Below are positions 1 through 9,008 of a DNA stretch of 64,000 nt, piece after piece; position 1 is the first letter of the stretch, and every line of letters begins with the position of its first letter. The notes under the pieces were generated by a model. That model ran no database searches, was not told the origin of the DNA, and saw nothing but the letters and a program-made list of their open reading frames with translations. Origin of the DNA: Paenibacillus uliginis N3/975 (GTDB taxonomy: Bacteria > Bacillota > Bacilli > Paenibacillales > Paenibacillaceae); contig NZ_LT840184.1 in the NCBI RefSeq assembly GCF_900177425.1, forward strand, positions 4,877,705 through 4,941,704. The letters are read 5' to 3'. A program made the translations under genes and the position numbers.

Positions 1-107
1 TCTACCCAAACTTCGTGCCCTGCATTTTTGTAGCTTATCACCGTACCTGGCGTCATACCAACACGGTGTTCATTATTTTTAATTTCCTTTGGAACCCCAA
101 TGATCAT
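1..107 (-). CDS. ald: Alanine dehydrogenase, N-terminal fragment cut by the window edge
   Basis: Only the first 35 codons are inside the window. The peptide begins MIIGVPKEIKNNEHRV and continues with MTPGTV, the N-terminal signature of alanine dehydrogenase, which deaminates L-alanine to pyruvate with NAD. The start chosen is the ATG at 105-107, where the family normally begins. The frame stays open upstream with two more ATG codons (153-155 and 162-164), so a longer start is possible, and no good ribosome-binding site decides between them. The PntAA transhydrogenase subunit has a related N-terminus, but the KEIKNNE stretch fits Ald better. Whether the gene is intact cannot be seen; decayed DNA lies just upstream. 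Confidence 0.7.
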   Translation of the reverse strand, partial: MIIGVPKEIKNNEHRVGMTPGTVISYKNAGHEVWV

Positions 108-274
108 CGCCTTCAGCACCCCATAACGTAATAATTTGACATTCTTAAACAGCATATTACCCATTTTAAGGTAATGTCCTACCATTATACTACCAGAAGG
201 TTTACCTCAGAAACCCCCCAGGCAGAAACAGTTGTAACACTTCCAAGAATTAGATAAAAAACTTTTGTCACCAA

Positions 275-674
275 TATCTATCGACAAAACGGGAAACTTC
301 CCATTTAAGCCGTTCTGAGTGGGTTGAATCTTTAGTGAGCAATGACCACATAAATCCCTCGACTCTGCAGACCTTTTCAGGGGCGAAGTTTATATCCAGA
401 ATCCAGTGCAACGGCTTCTACCCTAAATCCAAACTGTTCTCACTGGCGATCTATAAGGACAAATAGAGAACGGAGTCATGAACATTCCCAGGGGTAACAT
501 GTACATCTGTAATTAAATTATTCTTTAAATCAACCGTACGGTGATACAAATAAAAGAATGCTTCGGTTACCATCTCGAACCATATAATCGCTATCCGTCG
601 GCTGTAATGCTTTTTTTATTTTGCTTTTCGGTCTAAAATAGCAGATGGTCCTGTGGAACTAAATCCTCGATGAA
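275..674 (-). pseudogene. Decayed IS1182-family transposase remnant
   Basis: Translating the minus strand in shifting frames recovers IS1182-type transposase blocks in the right order. The first is FIEDLVPQDHLLF near 636-674 (N-terminal block). The second is SDYMVRDGN near 580-590, then VDLKNNLITDVHVTPGNVHD near 465-540 (catalytic core). The third is FRVEAVALDSGYK followed by GLQSRGIYVVIAH near 330-430. Stop codons and frameshifts separate the blocks, and about 100-130 residues between the first and second are missing. No intact terminal inverted repeats were recognised. It is an old dead copy that cannot be active. Confidence 0.8.
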
Positions 675-784
675 CAAAAATTCACTTCTTCTTTTGTTCC
701 CATTAAAGTTGGTAAGCGCTTACATTTTGAACGATTAATAGAAATAATAGCACCGCTGATATTTCCGATATCAATCTTTTTCAT
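659..784 (-). pseudogene. 5' end of an unknown small gene fused to the IS remnant
   Basis: An ORF starts at the ATG at 782-784 behind a good ribosome-binding site (GGAGG, 7 nt upstream). It reads MKKIDIGNISGAIISIN and then runs into the IS1182 remnant, ending at a TAG at 659-661. The first 20 or so codons probably belong to a host gene cut short by the insertion. The family is not recognised. It overlaps the stop of the small upstream ORF by an ATGA arrangement, so the two were probably translated together. Confidence 0.3.
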
Positions 785-909
785 TTAATGTCCTCCAAAT
801 TTTCAATGTTTTTATCAACTAACATATGAATATCATTTTCTCCAACTATCACTGCAGCCAGAAACTGAAAATACAATAACCAACAATATAAAATAATCGT
901 TTTATTAAT
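781..909 (-). other. Possible 42-residue membrane peptide ORF
   Basis: An open frame runs from an ATT at 907-909 to a TGA at 781-783. It has a hydrophobic N-terminal half (IILYCWLLYFQFLAAVIVG) and a polar acidic tail. An AGGAGG motif lies 5 nt upstream and a good sigma-A promoter about 35 nt further up. ATT is a rare start; a GTG in another frame gives only 21 residues. It could be a real small gene, or a lipoprotein gene broken by a frameshift, since another frame reads LLVIVFSVSGCSD. The family is not recognised. Confidence 0.2.
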
Positions 910-941
910 GTCACCCTCCTAAAAATAATTCAATCAATTAG

Positions 942-969
942 ATTATACTACACAAAAATGGTAAATCAA
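942..969 (-). promoter_or_regulatory. Sigma-A promoter
   Basis: On the minus strand a TTGATT -35 box (964-969) is separated by 16 nt from a perfect TATAAT -10 box (942-947). It points at the AGGAGG motif and small ORFs at 659-909, suggesting this decayed locus once held a functional transcription unit. Confidence 0.5.
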
Positions 970-976
970 TACATTT

Positions 977-1108
977 TTATACCATTAATCCTTTTATTCT
1001 ATTAAAAAGTATATTATTATCAAGCAACGTCTCTTCAGGAATTAGGCTACCAAAACCAACCTTCTCTTTTATAAATAACCATTCTTGAGGGTCCGTGAAT
1101 ATGATCAT
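977..1108 (-). pseudogene. Fragment of an unknown gene
   Basis: A 43-residue frame begins MIIFTDPQEWLFIKEKVG and ends with a normal stop. It looks like the C-terminal end of a real protein. The frame just upstream, containing LEMGITPDTY, appears to continue the same protein but is shifted and carries a stop. No family is recognised. The rest of 930-1270 holds no intact gene. Confidence 0.25.
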
Positions 1109-1273
1109 GAATCTAATATGTATCAGGCGTTATACCCATTTCAAGTAGGTAGTGAAAAGATATAAATGCTGTTTTTCAATGTTCTTGACGATCATATTTT
1201 CAACAGGCTCAGATTCTTACGAGATAAGAGTACAACTCACTCCGATGTTATACTTTCTAATCTCATAAATAAA

Positions 1274-1313
1274 GGCTGTCCTGAAAAGGTCATTTTAAGA
1301 CCTGAGGACAGCC
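1274..1313 (-). terminator. Hairpin terminator after the nucleoside operon
   Basis: The 9-bp outer stem GGCTGTCCT/AGGACAGCC encloses a second stem AGGTC/GACCT. It lies 70 nt downstream of the last nucleoside hydrolase gene, with a moderately T-rich tract after it on the minus strand. It belongs to a family of similar hairpins in this window (see 40243-40280 and 45554-45596). Confidence 0.6.
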
Positions 1314-1384
1314 CATGCTGTGTCGTTACACGTTAATTTTCTGATTAGTAGCGGCGAATGATCGTTCTTTTCTTCCCTCTTTGC

Positions 1385-2302
1385 TTACATCACTCTACTA
1401 AGAAAATGCTCCAGAAAGGCCTTCTCATCCACTTCCACGCACACTTCAATGTTAGAATCACGATCCGGAACTTCAACCGTCTGTCCTACCGCATCACCAG
1501 ACGTGATGACATCGACCCGCATCAGGAGTGTCTTCACAAATTCAGGGTTGATGACTACACCTACCGCAAGCGGATCATGCAGCGCGCATCCACCAATACC
1601 AGGATAAAATCCTTCGTATGCATTCATATAATAATGGGTCATTTCTGCAAACAGTTTAGAAAAATCCGTTCCGAGCTTTTCCCACTCCTTCAGGTGTTCA
1701 CGTGGCAGGAGTGTCTTCATGGTTACATCGAGACCGACTAATGTAAGCGGAATTCCTGAATTAAAAACATATTCCGCGGCTTCCGGGTCCGCATGGATAT
1801 TCGCTTCGGCCGAAGGTGTCACATTGCCTCGGCAGCGTACCGCTCCCCCCATGACCACGACCCGGTCGACCAGATTTACGATTTCGGGGTCCTTTTGGAT
1901 AGCGAGCGCCAAATTTGTTAAAGGTCCTACCATGATAAGTGTAATTTTGTTCGGCTGGTTTCGTACCACTTCGATCATGAAATCTGCCGCATGTGCATTC
2001 AGCGCCTGACCGCTCGGTGTGAAAGGCGCCACCGCGTTGCCTAGGCCGTTGTTACCGTGAACCCTTGTGGCGTATCCTTCAAGCGATGCTCGGGTAAGCG
2101 GTTTTTCCGCACCCGGAATAACCGGAACATCACAGCCCAGCATTTCCGCAAGAAGCAGAGAATTACGTGTTGCATCCTCCACCGGAATGTTCCCGAAACA
2201 AGTCGTTAAGCCTATGAGCTTCAGTTCCTGCGATTTGGCCGCATAGGCAATCGCTAGAGCATCATCAATTCCTGTGTCCACGTCAATAATAACAGGCTTC
2301 AT
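1385..2302 (-). CDS. Nucleoside hydrolase (IunH/URH family), paralogue 2
   Basis: This 305-residue protein cleaves the N-glycosidic bond of ribonucleosides to give free base and ribose. The N-terminal calcium-binding signature reads DVDTGIDDA (residues 7-15), a GNVTPSAEANIHADPEAA block lies near residue 160, and the C-terminal LHDPLAV carries the His-Asp pair of the active site. Length matches the family. It is the last gene of the nucleoside operon, 35 bp after the other hydrolase, and is followed by a hairpin. The ribosome-binding site is GGGGGATGG. The two hydrolases differ enough to suggest different base preferences; the exact substrate cannot be read from the sequence. Confidence 0.9.
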   Translation of the reverse strand: MKPVIIDVDTGIDDALAIAYAAKSQELKLIGLTTCFGNIPVEDATRNSLLLAEMLGCDVPVIPGAEKPLTRASLEGYATRVHGNNGLGNAVAPFTPSGQALNAHAADFMIEVVRNQPNKITLIMVGPLTNLALAIQKDPEIVNLVDRVVVMGGAVRCRGNVTPSAEANIHADPEAAEYVFNSGIPLTLVGLDVTMKTLLPREHLKEWEKLGTDFSKLFAEMTHYYMNAYEGFYPGIGGCALHDPLAVGVVINPEFVKTLLMRVDVITSGDAVGQTVEVPDRDSNIEVCVEVDEKAFLEHFLSRVM

Positions 2303-2337
2303 TTTCCATCCCCCAAGCGTAAGAAGTCGATGTGATT

Positions 2338-3282
2338 CTATTTGGAATAGTTGCCAAGTGTTTGATACAGCATGTTCCAGAATTTCCCGTGATCCAGGCC
2401 GAGAGCAAAATTGACATTCGGTTCTTTATGGGTGACACCCAGGGTATCGACCACCGTCATCCCGTACGTGAAATCACCGCGTGTCTCTATATCCACCCGA
2501 AGCTTCTTGCAGTTAAACACAGTTGGATCAATGCAGTATGCAACACTGCATACATCATGCACAGGAGGATGCTCGAAATCAAAAACATCCTTATAGGTTT
2601 GACGAAAGAAGACAAGAAGTTCACTCACAAATTTCGCGACCGGATTCTCGATCGAAGCGATTTTATCACTTACTTCAACCGTGGCCAGTGCCTGGTGTGT
2701 CACGTCAAGGCCCATCATTGTAATCGGAACCCCGCTCTCAAACACCACCGCGGCTGCTTCCGCATCTACATAGATGTTGAACTCCGCAGCCGGTGTCCAG
2801 TTGCCAAACGTACCGCCACCCATAATGACAATCTCCTGTATTTTAGGCAGGATAGCAGGCTCACGACGCATAGCCATCGCAATATTCGTCAGCGGTCCAA
2901 CCGGCACGAGTGTAATGTCTCCGTCAGATTCAAGCAGCTTTCTAATGATTAGATCCACCGCATGTTCTTCTACAATGTTCAGTGTAGGTTCCGGCAGCAC
3001 CGGACCGTCCATACCGGAATCCCCGTGAATGTCAGCTGCCGTTTCACGCTTCCGAACCATTGGTTGCCCTGCACCTTTTGCGATAGGCACATCACGGACA
3101 CCTGCAATCTCGCACACCTTCAGAGCGTTCTGTGTTGTCTTCTCGATTTCGGCGTTGCCGGCTACGGTCGTGATCGCTACCAAGTCAATGGCTGGATTTC
3201 CAGCTGCCAGCAAAATGGCGATCGCATCGTCATGTCCCGGATCGCAATCAATAATAATTTTACGTTTGTTTTCGTTACTCAT
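2338..3282 (-). CDS. Nucleoside hydrolase (IunH family), paralogue 1
   Basis: Intracellular ribonucleoside hydrolase with the canonical metal-binding motif DCDPGHDDA near residue 10, an MGGGTFGNWTPAAEFNIY block in the middle and VHDVCSVAY near the C-terminus, which supplies the catalytic His and a calcium-binding Asp. The ATG at 3280-3282 was preferred to one three codons upstream because the AAGGGG ribosome-binding site is then 11 nt away rather than 2. It lies 31 bp after the second permease gene in the same operon. Together with the importer and ribokinase it forms a full nucleoside breakdown route. Confidence 0.9.
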   Translation of the reverse strand: MSNENKRKIIIDCDPGHDDAIAILLAAGNPAIDLVAITTVAGNAEIEKTTQNALKVCEIAGVRDVPIAKGAGQPMVRKRETAADIHGDSGMDGPVLPEPTLNIVEEHAVDLIIRKLLESDGDITLVPVGPLTNIAMAMRREPAILPKIQEIVIMGGGTFGNWTPAAEFNIYVDAEAAAVVFESGVPITMMGLDVTHQALATVEVSDKIASIENPVAKFVSELLVFFRQTYKDVFDFEHPPVHDVCSVAYCIDPTVFNCKKLRVDIETRGDFTYGMTVVDTLGVTHKEPNVNFALGLDHGKFWNMLYQTLGNYSK

Positions 3283-3313
3283 CGGTGTCATTTCCCCTTA
3301 TCACTTATTTTTT

Positions 3314-4258
3314 CTACGTGTTACCAATGGTCATGCTCTCACCTTTGCGCTGTTTACGGATAGCGAAAATGACAAGCGCAATGATTGTTACGACATAAGG
3401 CAGTACTTGAACAAACTGGCTTGGAATCGGGCTGTTCGGAATCGTCTGTAGCATCGTTTCAATCGCTTTGGAAAATCCGAAGATGAATGCACCGATCAGA
3501 ATTCCGATTGGATTACGGTTACCGAGAAGCACGACAGCCAAGGCCAAAAAGCCGGTTCCTGCTGTCATATCCTTAACGAACATACTCGTCATCCCCATCG
3601 ACATAAACGCACCGGCCAATCCTACAAACACGCCGCTCCATGCAAATGCGGAGTATTGCAACCTGCGCACCGGAATGCCAAGCGATTTAGCAGATTCAGG
3701 AGCCTCGCCGATGGCCCGCAGATGCACACCGTAAGGAGTCCGGTACAGTAAGTAGAAACAAAATACGACAGACAACAATGCGATCCATGACATGAGGTTG
3801 TGACCGCTAAGCAGTTTCCCAAGCACCGGAATATTCTCGATAAACGGAATATTTACATTTGGAATTTTGCTCAGTTCTGTCGGGTTGTAGCTCCCTGTCA
3901 CGTTGAACAGTTTACTCATGAGGAACACGGTGACACCCGAGCCGAAAATGTTAATGGCGAATCCGGTTATAATGATATCTACCTTCATTTTGAGATGGAA
4001 GAAACCCATCGCATATGAAATGAGTACACAAGCCAGTACACCGGACACAACCCCGATCGCCCAGCTCCCTGTTGCTGAACCGACCGCGATGGAAGTAAAG
4101 GCTGAGACGAGCATTAATCCTTCAAGACCGATGTTCGTAACGCCTGTGATGTCTGAGATAAGACCTCCCAGAGAAGCAAGCAGAATAGGAGTCATCGCGC
4201 GCAGCAGCACATAGATGATCGTCAAGTCGGCAAACTGCATCCATATACTAGACCACAT
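3314..4258 (-). CDS. nupQ: Nucleoside ABC transporter permease (NupQ-like)
   Basis: Integral membrane permease of the BPD_transp_2 family (314 residues), the class paired with BMP lipoproteins in nucleoside importers such as B. subtilis NupNOPQ. Hydrophobic helices run throughout, and the conserved GLISDITGVTNIGLEGLML and FMSMGMTSMFVKDMTAGTGF stretches are typical. It overlaps the upstream permease gene by 11 bp, so the two are probably translationally coupled. Ribosome-binding site AAGGTGA. Confidence 0.9.
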   Translation of the reverse strand: MWSSIWMQFADLTIIYVLLRAMTPILLASLGGLISDITGVTNIGLEGLMLVSAFTSIAVGSATGSWAIGVVSGVLACVLISYAMGFFHLKMKVDIIITGFAINIFGSGVTVFLMSKLFNVTGSYNPTELSKIPNVNIPFIENIPVLGKLLSGHNLMSWIALLSVVFCFYLLYRTPYGVHLRAIGEAPESAKSLGIPVRRLQYSAFAWSGVFVGLAGAFMSMGMTSMFVKDMTAGTGFLALAVVLLGNRNPIGILIGAFIFGFSKAIETMLQTIPNSPIPSQFVQVLPYVVTIIALVIFAIRKQRKGESMTIGNT

Positions 4259-5336
4259 GAGTATTCACCTTCTTTTCGCCGGTTTGATTCTTCTGTTTCA
4301 TGATGGCTCTTTGTTTCAAGTAATTGAATACAACTTGCGCGGATACGAACAGTACCAGCAGCACCTGAATGATAACGGACAGTTCGCGGGACACATCACT
4401 CTGCGCCTGCATAACTTGACCGCCAACCTGCAGATAAGCATAGAACAAGGCCGAGATCAGCACACCGATCGGATGGTTTCGGGCAAGCAACGCGATAATG
4501 ATACCGTCAAAACCGAGCTTAGCCGAAAAGCTGTCTTTGTACGCACCATGAACACCGAGCAGCTCGACGATACCGCCAAGTCCCGCCAAGGCTCCACTGA
4601 TCATGACACTGATAATAATGATATGTTTCGTTTTAATCCCGCCATATCGGGCGAACTTGTCATTCTTCCCGACCAGACGCAGCTCATATCCGATCTTCGT
4701 CTTATACATGAGTAGATACACAACGACAACGGCAATGAGAGCTACAATAATTCCGTAATGAACCGGAAACGAGTTAGACATTTTCCCTAGGAGCAAATCC
4801 TTCTCGAAGTAAGGCATACGGGCAAAACCGCCACTATCCGGGTCTTTAAATACGTTATTAACAAAATAGGAGGTCAGAATAATGGCCACATAGTTCAGCA
4901 TAAGCGTTGTAACTACTTCGTGCGCATTCCATTTTGCCTTCAGGAAACCAGCCATTGCTCCAAACAGCGCTCCGCCAACCATTGCACAAATCAGAATGAC
5001 TGGAATATGAATGAATGCGGGAAGGCCAGGAATATACAGCGCTGACAAAGATCCAAGAAATCCGCCAACGTAGAGCTGTCCTTCCGCTCCCATGCTGAAC
5101 ACATTCGTCTGAAATACGACTGCAAGAGCCAGACCCGTAAATATGAGCGGTATCGCTTTGTTAACCAGTGTACTTATGTTAAAGGCATTGGAGAAAGGTC
5201 CCGTTATAAACGCGCTGATGGCATTCAGCGGATCGTCACTGACAAACAATATAATAATGAATCCACATATTAACGCTAGTAGAGCTGCGCCGATGATGCC
5301 TACAAGATCCAGGTAAAGAAAGCGCTTCTGATTCAT
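4248..5336 (-). CDS. nupP: Nucleoside ABC transporter permease (NupP-like)
   Basis: Second permease subunit (362 residues) of the BPD_transp_2 family, with about eight to ten predicted membrane helices. The QTNVFSMGAEGQLYVGG segment is characteristic of the RnsC/NupP type. The start touches the stop of the ATPase gene and the end overlaps the next permease, a tight operon arrangement. It pairs with the NupQ-like protein to form the membrane channel for nucleosides. Confidence 0.9.
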   Translation of the reverse strand: MNQKRFLYLDLVGIIGAALLALICGFIIILFVSDDPLNAISAFITGPFSNAFNISTLVNKAIPLIFTGLALAVVFQTNVFSMGAEGQLYVGGFLGSLSALYIPGLPAFIHIPVILICAMVGGALFGAMAGFLKAKWNAHEVVTTLMLNYVAIILTSYFVNNVFKDPDSGGFARMPYFEKDLLLGKMSNSFPVHYGIIVALIAVVVVYLLMYKTKIGYELRLVGKNDKFARYGGIKTKHIIIISVMISGALAGLGGIVELLGVHGAYKDSFSAKLGFDGIIIALLARNHPIGVLISALFYAYLQVGGQVMQAQSDVSRELSVIIQVLLVLFVSAQVVFNYLKQRAIMKQKNQTGEKKVNTHVV

Positions 5337-6880
5337 CAGACGGCCGCCCCTTTCTCTTCTTTCTTAATACCTAGCATGTAATAACCGATTTCCTGTTCCG
5401 TCAGATCCTTACTGTTGTCCAGCACTGCTACGAGCTCACCGTTGTACACCACGCCGATCCGGTCGCTGAGGCTGATGATTTCGGAGAGCTCTGCAGACAC
5501 GAGCAATACAGCTGAGCCTTCATCGCGTTTTTTGATGATCTCGCGGTGAATGAACTCAATGGCGCCGATATCAACGCCCCGGGTAGGCTGGGAAGCGATT
5601 AACAGCTTTGGATTTTTTGCAATTTCCCGCGCAATAACGACTTTTTGCAAATTACCACCCGACAGAGAGCCAGCCAGCACTTCTTCATTCGCCGCACGCA
5701 CGTCAAACTTCTTCATGAGATCCTGTGCGAACAATTTCAGTTTCTTACGGTCCATGAAAGGGCCTTTCTTGAACTCCTTCTGTCTATAGACGTCCAAAAT
5801 GATATTTTCTTCTATAGTCGAAGTCAGACAAGCTCCTGTGGTTTGGCGGTCTTCCGGAATGTGGCCGATTTTCATATTGCGAATTTCGCCAATAGAGTTG
5901 CCGAGCATATTCTTATTTAGATAGAGCACCTCGCCGCCTGTTGCCCGCTTCATTCCGGTGATCACTTCCACCAGCTCAGTCTGACCATTGCCTTCAACCC
6001 CAGCAATGCCAAACACTTCACCCCCGCGAATAGCAAAGGATACGTCCTTCAGCATCGGAAAACCTTTATCGTCATTTGCGGATAGCGCTTTCAATTCCAG
6101 CACCGTTTCTCGAAGCTGTGGTTCCTGCTTATCCACTCGAAGCAGCACGTCACGCCCGACCATTAGCCTTGAAATTTCTTCTTTGCTCGTATCTTTGGTC
6201 AATAATGTCTGAATGGTTTGTCCTGCTTTTAGCACCGTAATCCGGTCGGATATTTCCATAACTTCACGCAGCTTGTGCGTAATAAAAATAATAGTGTAGC
6301 CTTGTGCCACAAGAGATTTGATGGAATCAAACAACTCGTCCGTCTCCTGAGGAGTCAGAACGGCTGTCGGTTCATCCAAAATAATAAGCTTCGCTCCCCG
6401 ATACAGCACCTTAAGTATTTCAACGCGCTGCTTCTGTCCAACAGAGATCGAGTCCACCGCCGCTTCCGGATCGGTCTTGAGACCAAATCTCGTAATAAGC
6501 TCCTTGATATTGTTCAGCTCCGTCTTCCGGTCACGGAACATATTAAACATTCCTTTACGCGGCTCATCGCCCAGAACGATGTTCTCTGAAACCGTAAGCG
6601 AGGGAGCAAGCATAAAGTGCTGGTGCACCATGCCGAGCCCCTGCTGGATTGCATCACGCGGCCCCTGAAAGTGAACTTCCTGTCCTTTGTAAACGATGCT
6701 TCCGCTGGTCGGATTCTCCAGACCGAATAAAATCTTCATCAGTGTGGATTTGCCCGCTCCATTTTCGCCAACCAGTGCATGAATTTCGCCTTCATGTACC
6801 TCGAGGTTTACTCCCCTATTGGCTACTGTCCCATTGGGATAAATCTTATGAATATCTTTCATCTCCAGCAATACTGCCAT
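5336..6880 (-). CDS. nupO: Nucleoside ABC transporter ATP-binding protein (NupO-like)
   Basis: Double ATPase of about 514 residues. The first half has Walker A GENGAGKST (near 38-46), signature SVGQKQR and Walker B ILDEPTAVLT. The second half has a degenerate Walker A (GVEGNGQTE) and signature LSGGNLQK, as usual in this subfamily. The ATG at 6878-6880 was chosen because the alignable domain begins immediately after it (MAVLLEMKDIHKIYPNG); the 29 codons upstream look non-coding. It powers uptake by the two permeases that follow. Confidence 0.9.
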   Translation of the reverse strand: MAVLLEMKDIHKIYPNGTVANRGVNLEVHEGEIHALVGENGAGKSTLMKILFGLENPTSGSIVYKGQEVHFQGPRDAIQQGLGMVHQHFMLAPSLTVSENIVLGDEPRKGMFNMFRDRKTELNNIKELITRFGLKTDPEAAVDSISVGQKQRVEILKVLYRGAKLIILDEPTAVLTPQETDELFDSIKSLVAQGYTIIFITHKLREVMEISDRITVLKAGQTIQTLLTKDTSKEEISRLMVGRDVLLRVDKQEPQLRETVLELKALSANDDKGFPMLKDVSFAIRGGEVFGIAGVEGNGQTELVEVITGMKRATGGEVLYLNKNMLGNSIGEIRNMKIGHIPEDRQTTGACLTSTIEENIILDVYRQKEFKKGPFMDRKKLKLFAQDLMKKFDVRAANEEVLAGSLSGGNLQKVVIAREIAKNPKLLIASQPTRGVDIGAIEFIHREIIKKRDEGSAVLLVSAELSEIISLSDRIGVVYNGELVAVLDNSKDLTEQEIGYYMLGIKKEEKGAAV

Positions 6881-6921
6881 GCCATGACACCCCCGCCAAT
6901 TGGGATAAGAAATTCTTAAAT

Positions 6922-6955
6922 GTGCAAAGAGGGAAGTACTCCTCCCTCTCTGCAC
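6922..6955 (-). terminator. Intercistronic hairpin between bmp and ATPase genes
   Basis: Arms GTGCA-AGAGGGA and TCCCTCT-TGCAC form a 12-bp stem with one mismatch, between the binding-protein gene and the ATPase gene. Such hairpins often cause partial termination or protect the upstream mRNA, raising binding-protein levels over the membrane subunits. The tract after it is only moderately U-rich. Confidence 0.5.
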
Positions 6956-6967
6956 GATGGGATTCAA

Positions 6968-8035
6968 CTATTTCAAGCTGGATTCAACCTTGATTTCACC
7001 GGAAGCCAGTTTTGCTTCGATTTCAGCCATTTTGTCGCGGATCGATTGCGGAACATGCTTCTCATACAGGTCATCTTTAGCCAGCCCTACGCCGCCTTCT
7101 TTAGCACCCAGCACTTCAACAGTCCCGAAAGGAAGCTTGCCGTCTTTAAACATTTCCAATGCACGCAGTGTTGTATTATCGAGGTTTTTCAACATCGAAG
7201 TCAATACACTTCCTGGATACAGCGGGTTCTGGTTGCTGTCTACACCAATCGTGTATTTACCTTGCTCTTTACCTGCTTCGAGAACACCCAGACCAGCTGC
7301 AGCTGCTACCTGATAAGAAATATCTGCCTTTTGAGCAAATTGTGCAAGCGTAAGTTCTTTCGCTTTAGGTGCATCGGCAAAATCACCAATGAATGATGCC
7401 ACAACATTAATTTCTGGATCAACATATTTCGCACCCTGCTCATAGCCGTGTTTGAAGTCATTTACGATCGGAATGTCCATGCCGCCTACGAATCCAACCG
7501 TTTTTTCCGGATTGGCGCCTTCAAGCTCAGTGCTTGTCGTTACCAGACCTGCGAATGCCCCTGCCAGGAAAGAACCTTCACTTTGGGAATAAGTCATTGA
7601 GTACACGTTAGGCTTGTTAGGCACTTTATCATCAAAGAAAATGAACTTTTGATCCGGATAACGATCAGCGAGATCCGCGACAATTTCCGTCATTTGGCTC
7701 GTACCTACAATAATTACGTCATATTCCTTACCGGAAACCATGGACTCAACACCTGCAGCCCAGTCTGCTTGGTTCGTTCCGCCTTCAATCGTTTTGGTTT
7801 CATAACCAAGCGCCTTCTCAGCTTCATCAAGACCTCGTTTTACAGAGTCAAAAAAGGATTTATCCCCCAAGGTAGCGTTTACATAGTAACCCACTTTCAT
7901 TTTATCCCCGCCGGAATCCTTACCTCCACCGCTGTTCGAATCGCTAGGCTTTGCACTGTCATTGCCGCATGCAGCCACAACCATCATGATTGCAACCAGG
8001 CTTAATGTAAGCACCATTCTTCCAAACTTTTTCAT
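6968..8035 (-). CDS. nupN: BMP-family nucleoside-binding lipoprotein (NupN-like)
   Basis: Substrate-binding lipoprotein (355 residues) of the BMP/PnrA family. A signal peptide of about 23 residues ends in the lipobox VAAC, followed by a Ser/Gly/Lys-rich linker. The mature part contains the typical KVGYYVNATLGDKSFFDS opening and the Asp/Gly-rich ligand-pocket stretches of the family. It captures nucleosides outside the cell for the NupOPQ-like importer encoded downstream. Ribosome-binding site GGGGGAT. It is 31 bp after ribokinase in the operon. Confidence 0.92.
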   Translation of the reverse strand: MKKFGRMVLTLSLVAIMMVVAACGNDSAKPSDSNSGGGKDSGGDKMKVGYYVNATLGDKSFFDSVKRGLDEAEKALGYETKTIEGGTNQADWAAGVESMVSGKEYDVIIVGTSQMTEIVADLADRYPDQKFIFFDDKVPNKPNVYSMTYSQSEGSFLAGAFAGLVTTSTELEGANPEKTVGFVGGMDIPIVNDFKHGYEQGAKYVDPEINVVASFIGDFADAPKAKELTLAQFAQKADISYQVAAAAGLGVLEAGKEQGKYTIGVDSNQNPLYPGSVLTSMLKNLDNTTLRALEMFKDGKLPFGTVEVLGAKEGGVGLAKDDLYEKHVPQSIRDKMAEIEAKLASGEIKVESSLK

Positions 8036-8066
8036 ACCGTAAATCCCCCTTAAAAATTGTTTTTAT

Positions 8067-9008
8067 TTATTTGGAAACTTTATCTTGGGATAGTCCCTCG
8101 ACAAAAAGTTCCGTCTCTTTCAGATCAGGCATAGAGACCTGCGCTCCATGCCTGGTAACCGTCAGCGCTCCAACCGCATTGGCGAACGCTGCTGCTTCTA
8201 GAAGCGTTTTGCCGGCTACTAGGGCTGTTGCAAAGGCTCCTGCAAAAGCATCTCCGGCTGCAGTCGTGTCCACCGCGTTTACCCGGTAACCTGGAACGAA
8301 GGTGGAGCCGCTGGCCTCGGTAATAACAACACCCTGCGCTCCAAGCTTGGAAACAGCTGTTTTGACACCCATCTCCAGCAGTTTCTTCCCAGCCTCTATT
8401 GCGGTTTCTTCATCCTTGACCTGTATTCCGGTCAACTGTGAGTTCTCACTTTCGTTAGGGACGATGTAGTCCACCATTCTAAGCAATCCTTCCGGAAGCG
8501 ACTGGGCCGGCGCTGGATCGAGCAGTACAGGTACACCGTGTTTGTGTGCAATTTCAACGACCTCATGGACTGAATCCAGCGGAATTTCCAGCTGCACCAG
8601 GATCAGCTTGGCTTCCGAGATGACCTCTTCCATGAGCTGAGCGCGTTCCGGTGTCATTTGTTGATTTGCTCCCGGAGCTACAATAATACTGTTATCTCCG
8701 TCAGCGTCAATGGTGATCAGAGCGATCCCGCTTGACATATCCTCGACTTTTGCAATATGTTCCGTTGTAACGCCAGCACCACTCAAATTATCCAGAAGTT
8801 TGTCCGCGAACAGGTCATCACCAAGCATGCCTACCATGGATACTGAAGCGCCAAGACGTCCGGCCGCATAAGCCTGGTTCGCCCCCTTCCCTCCAGGACT
8901 CATAAAGAAATCATCACCCAGAAGCGTCTCTCCTCGCTCAGGGCGGCGGTCAATCGTAACGACCATATCCATGTTCAAACTGCCAACTACCACAATGTCA
9001 GAGCTCAT
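8067..9008 (-). CDS. rbsK: Ribokinase
   Basis: PfkB-family sugar kinase (313 residues) that phosphorylates D-ribose to ribose 5-phosphate. It has the opening VVVGSLNMDMV, the first PfkB signature GGKGANQAYAAGRLGA (near 38-53) and the second signature DTTAAGDAFAGAFA near residue 250, whose Asp is the catalytic base. An AGGAGGAA ribosome-binding site lies inside the end of the lacI-type gene, which overlaps it by 11 bp. Its position between a LacI regulator and a nucleoside importer with hydrolases means the ribose released inside the cell is its likely substrate. Confidence 0.92.
   Translation of the reverse strand: MSSDIVVVGSLNMDMVVTIDRRPERGETLLGDDFFMSPGGKGANQAYAAGRLGASVSMVGMLGDDLFADKLLDNLSGAGVTTEHIAKVEDMSSGIALITIDADGDNSIIVAPGANQQMTPERAQLMEEVISEAKLILVQLEIPLDSVHEVVEIAHKHGVPVLLDPAPAQSLPEGLLRMVDYIVPNESENSQLTGIQVKDEETAIEAGKKLLEMGVKTAVSKLGAQGVVITEASGSTFVPGYRVNAVDTTAAGDAFAGAFATALVAGKTLLEAAAFANAVGALTVTRHGAQVSMPDLKETELFVEGLSQDKVSK

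Noticed and set aside
2332..2952. 206-codon plus-strand frame opposite the first nucleoside hydrolase
   Set aside because: Antisense shadow of a clear, conserved enzyme gene; no ribosome-binding site or family pattern.
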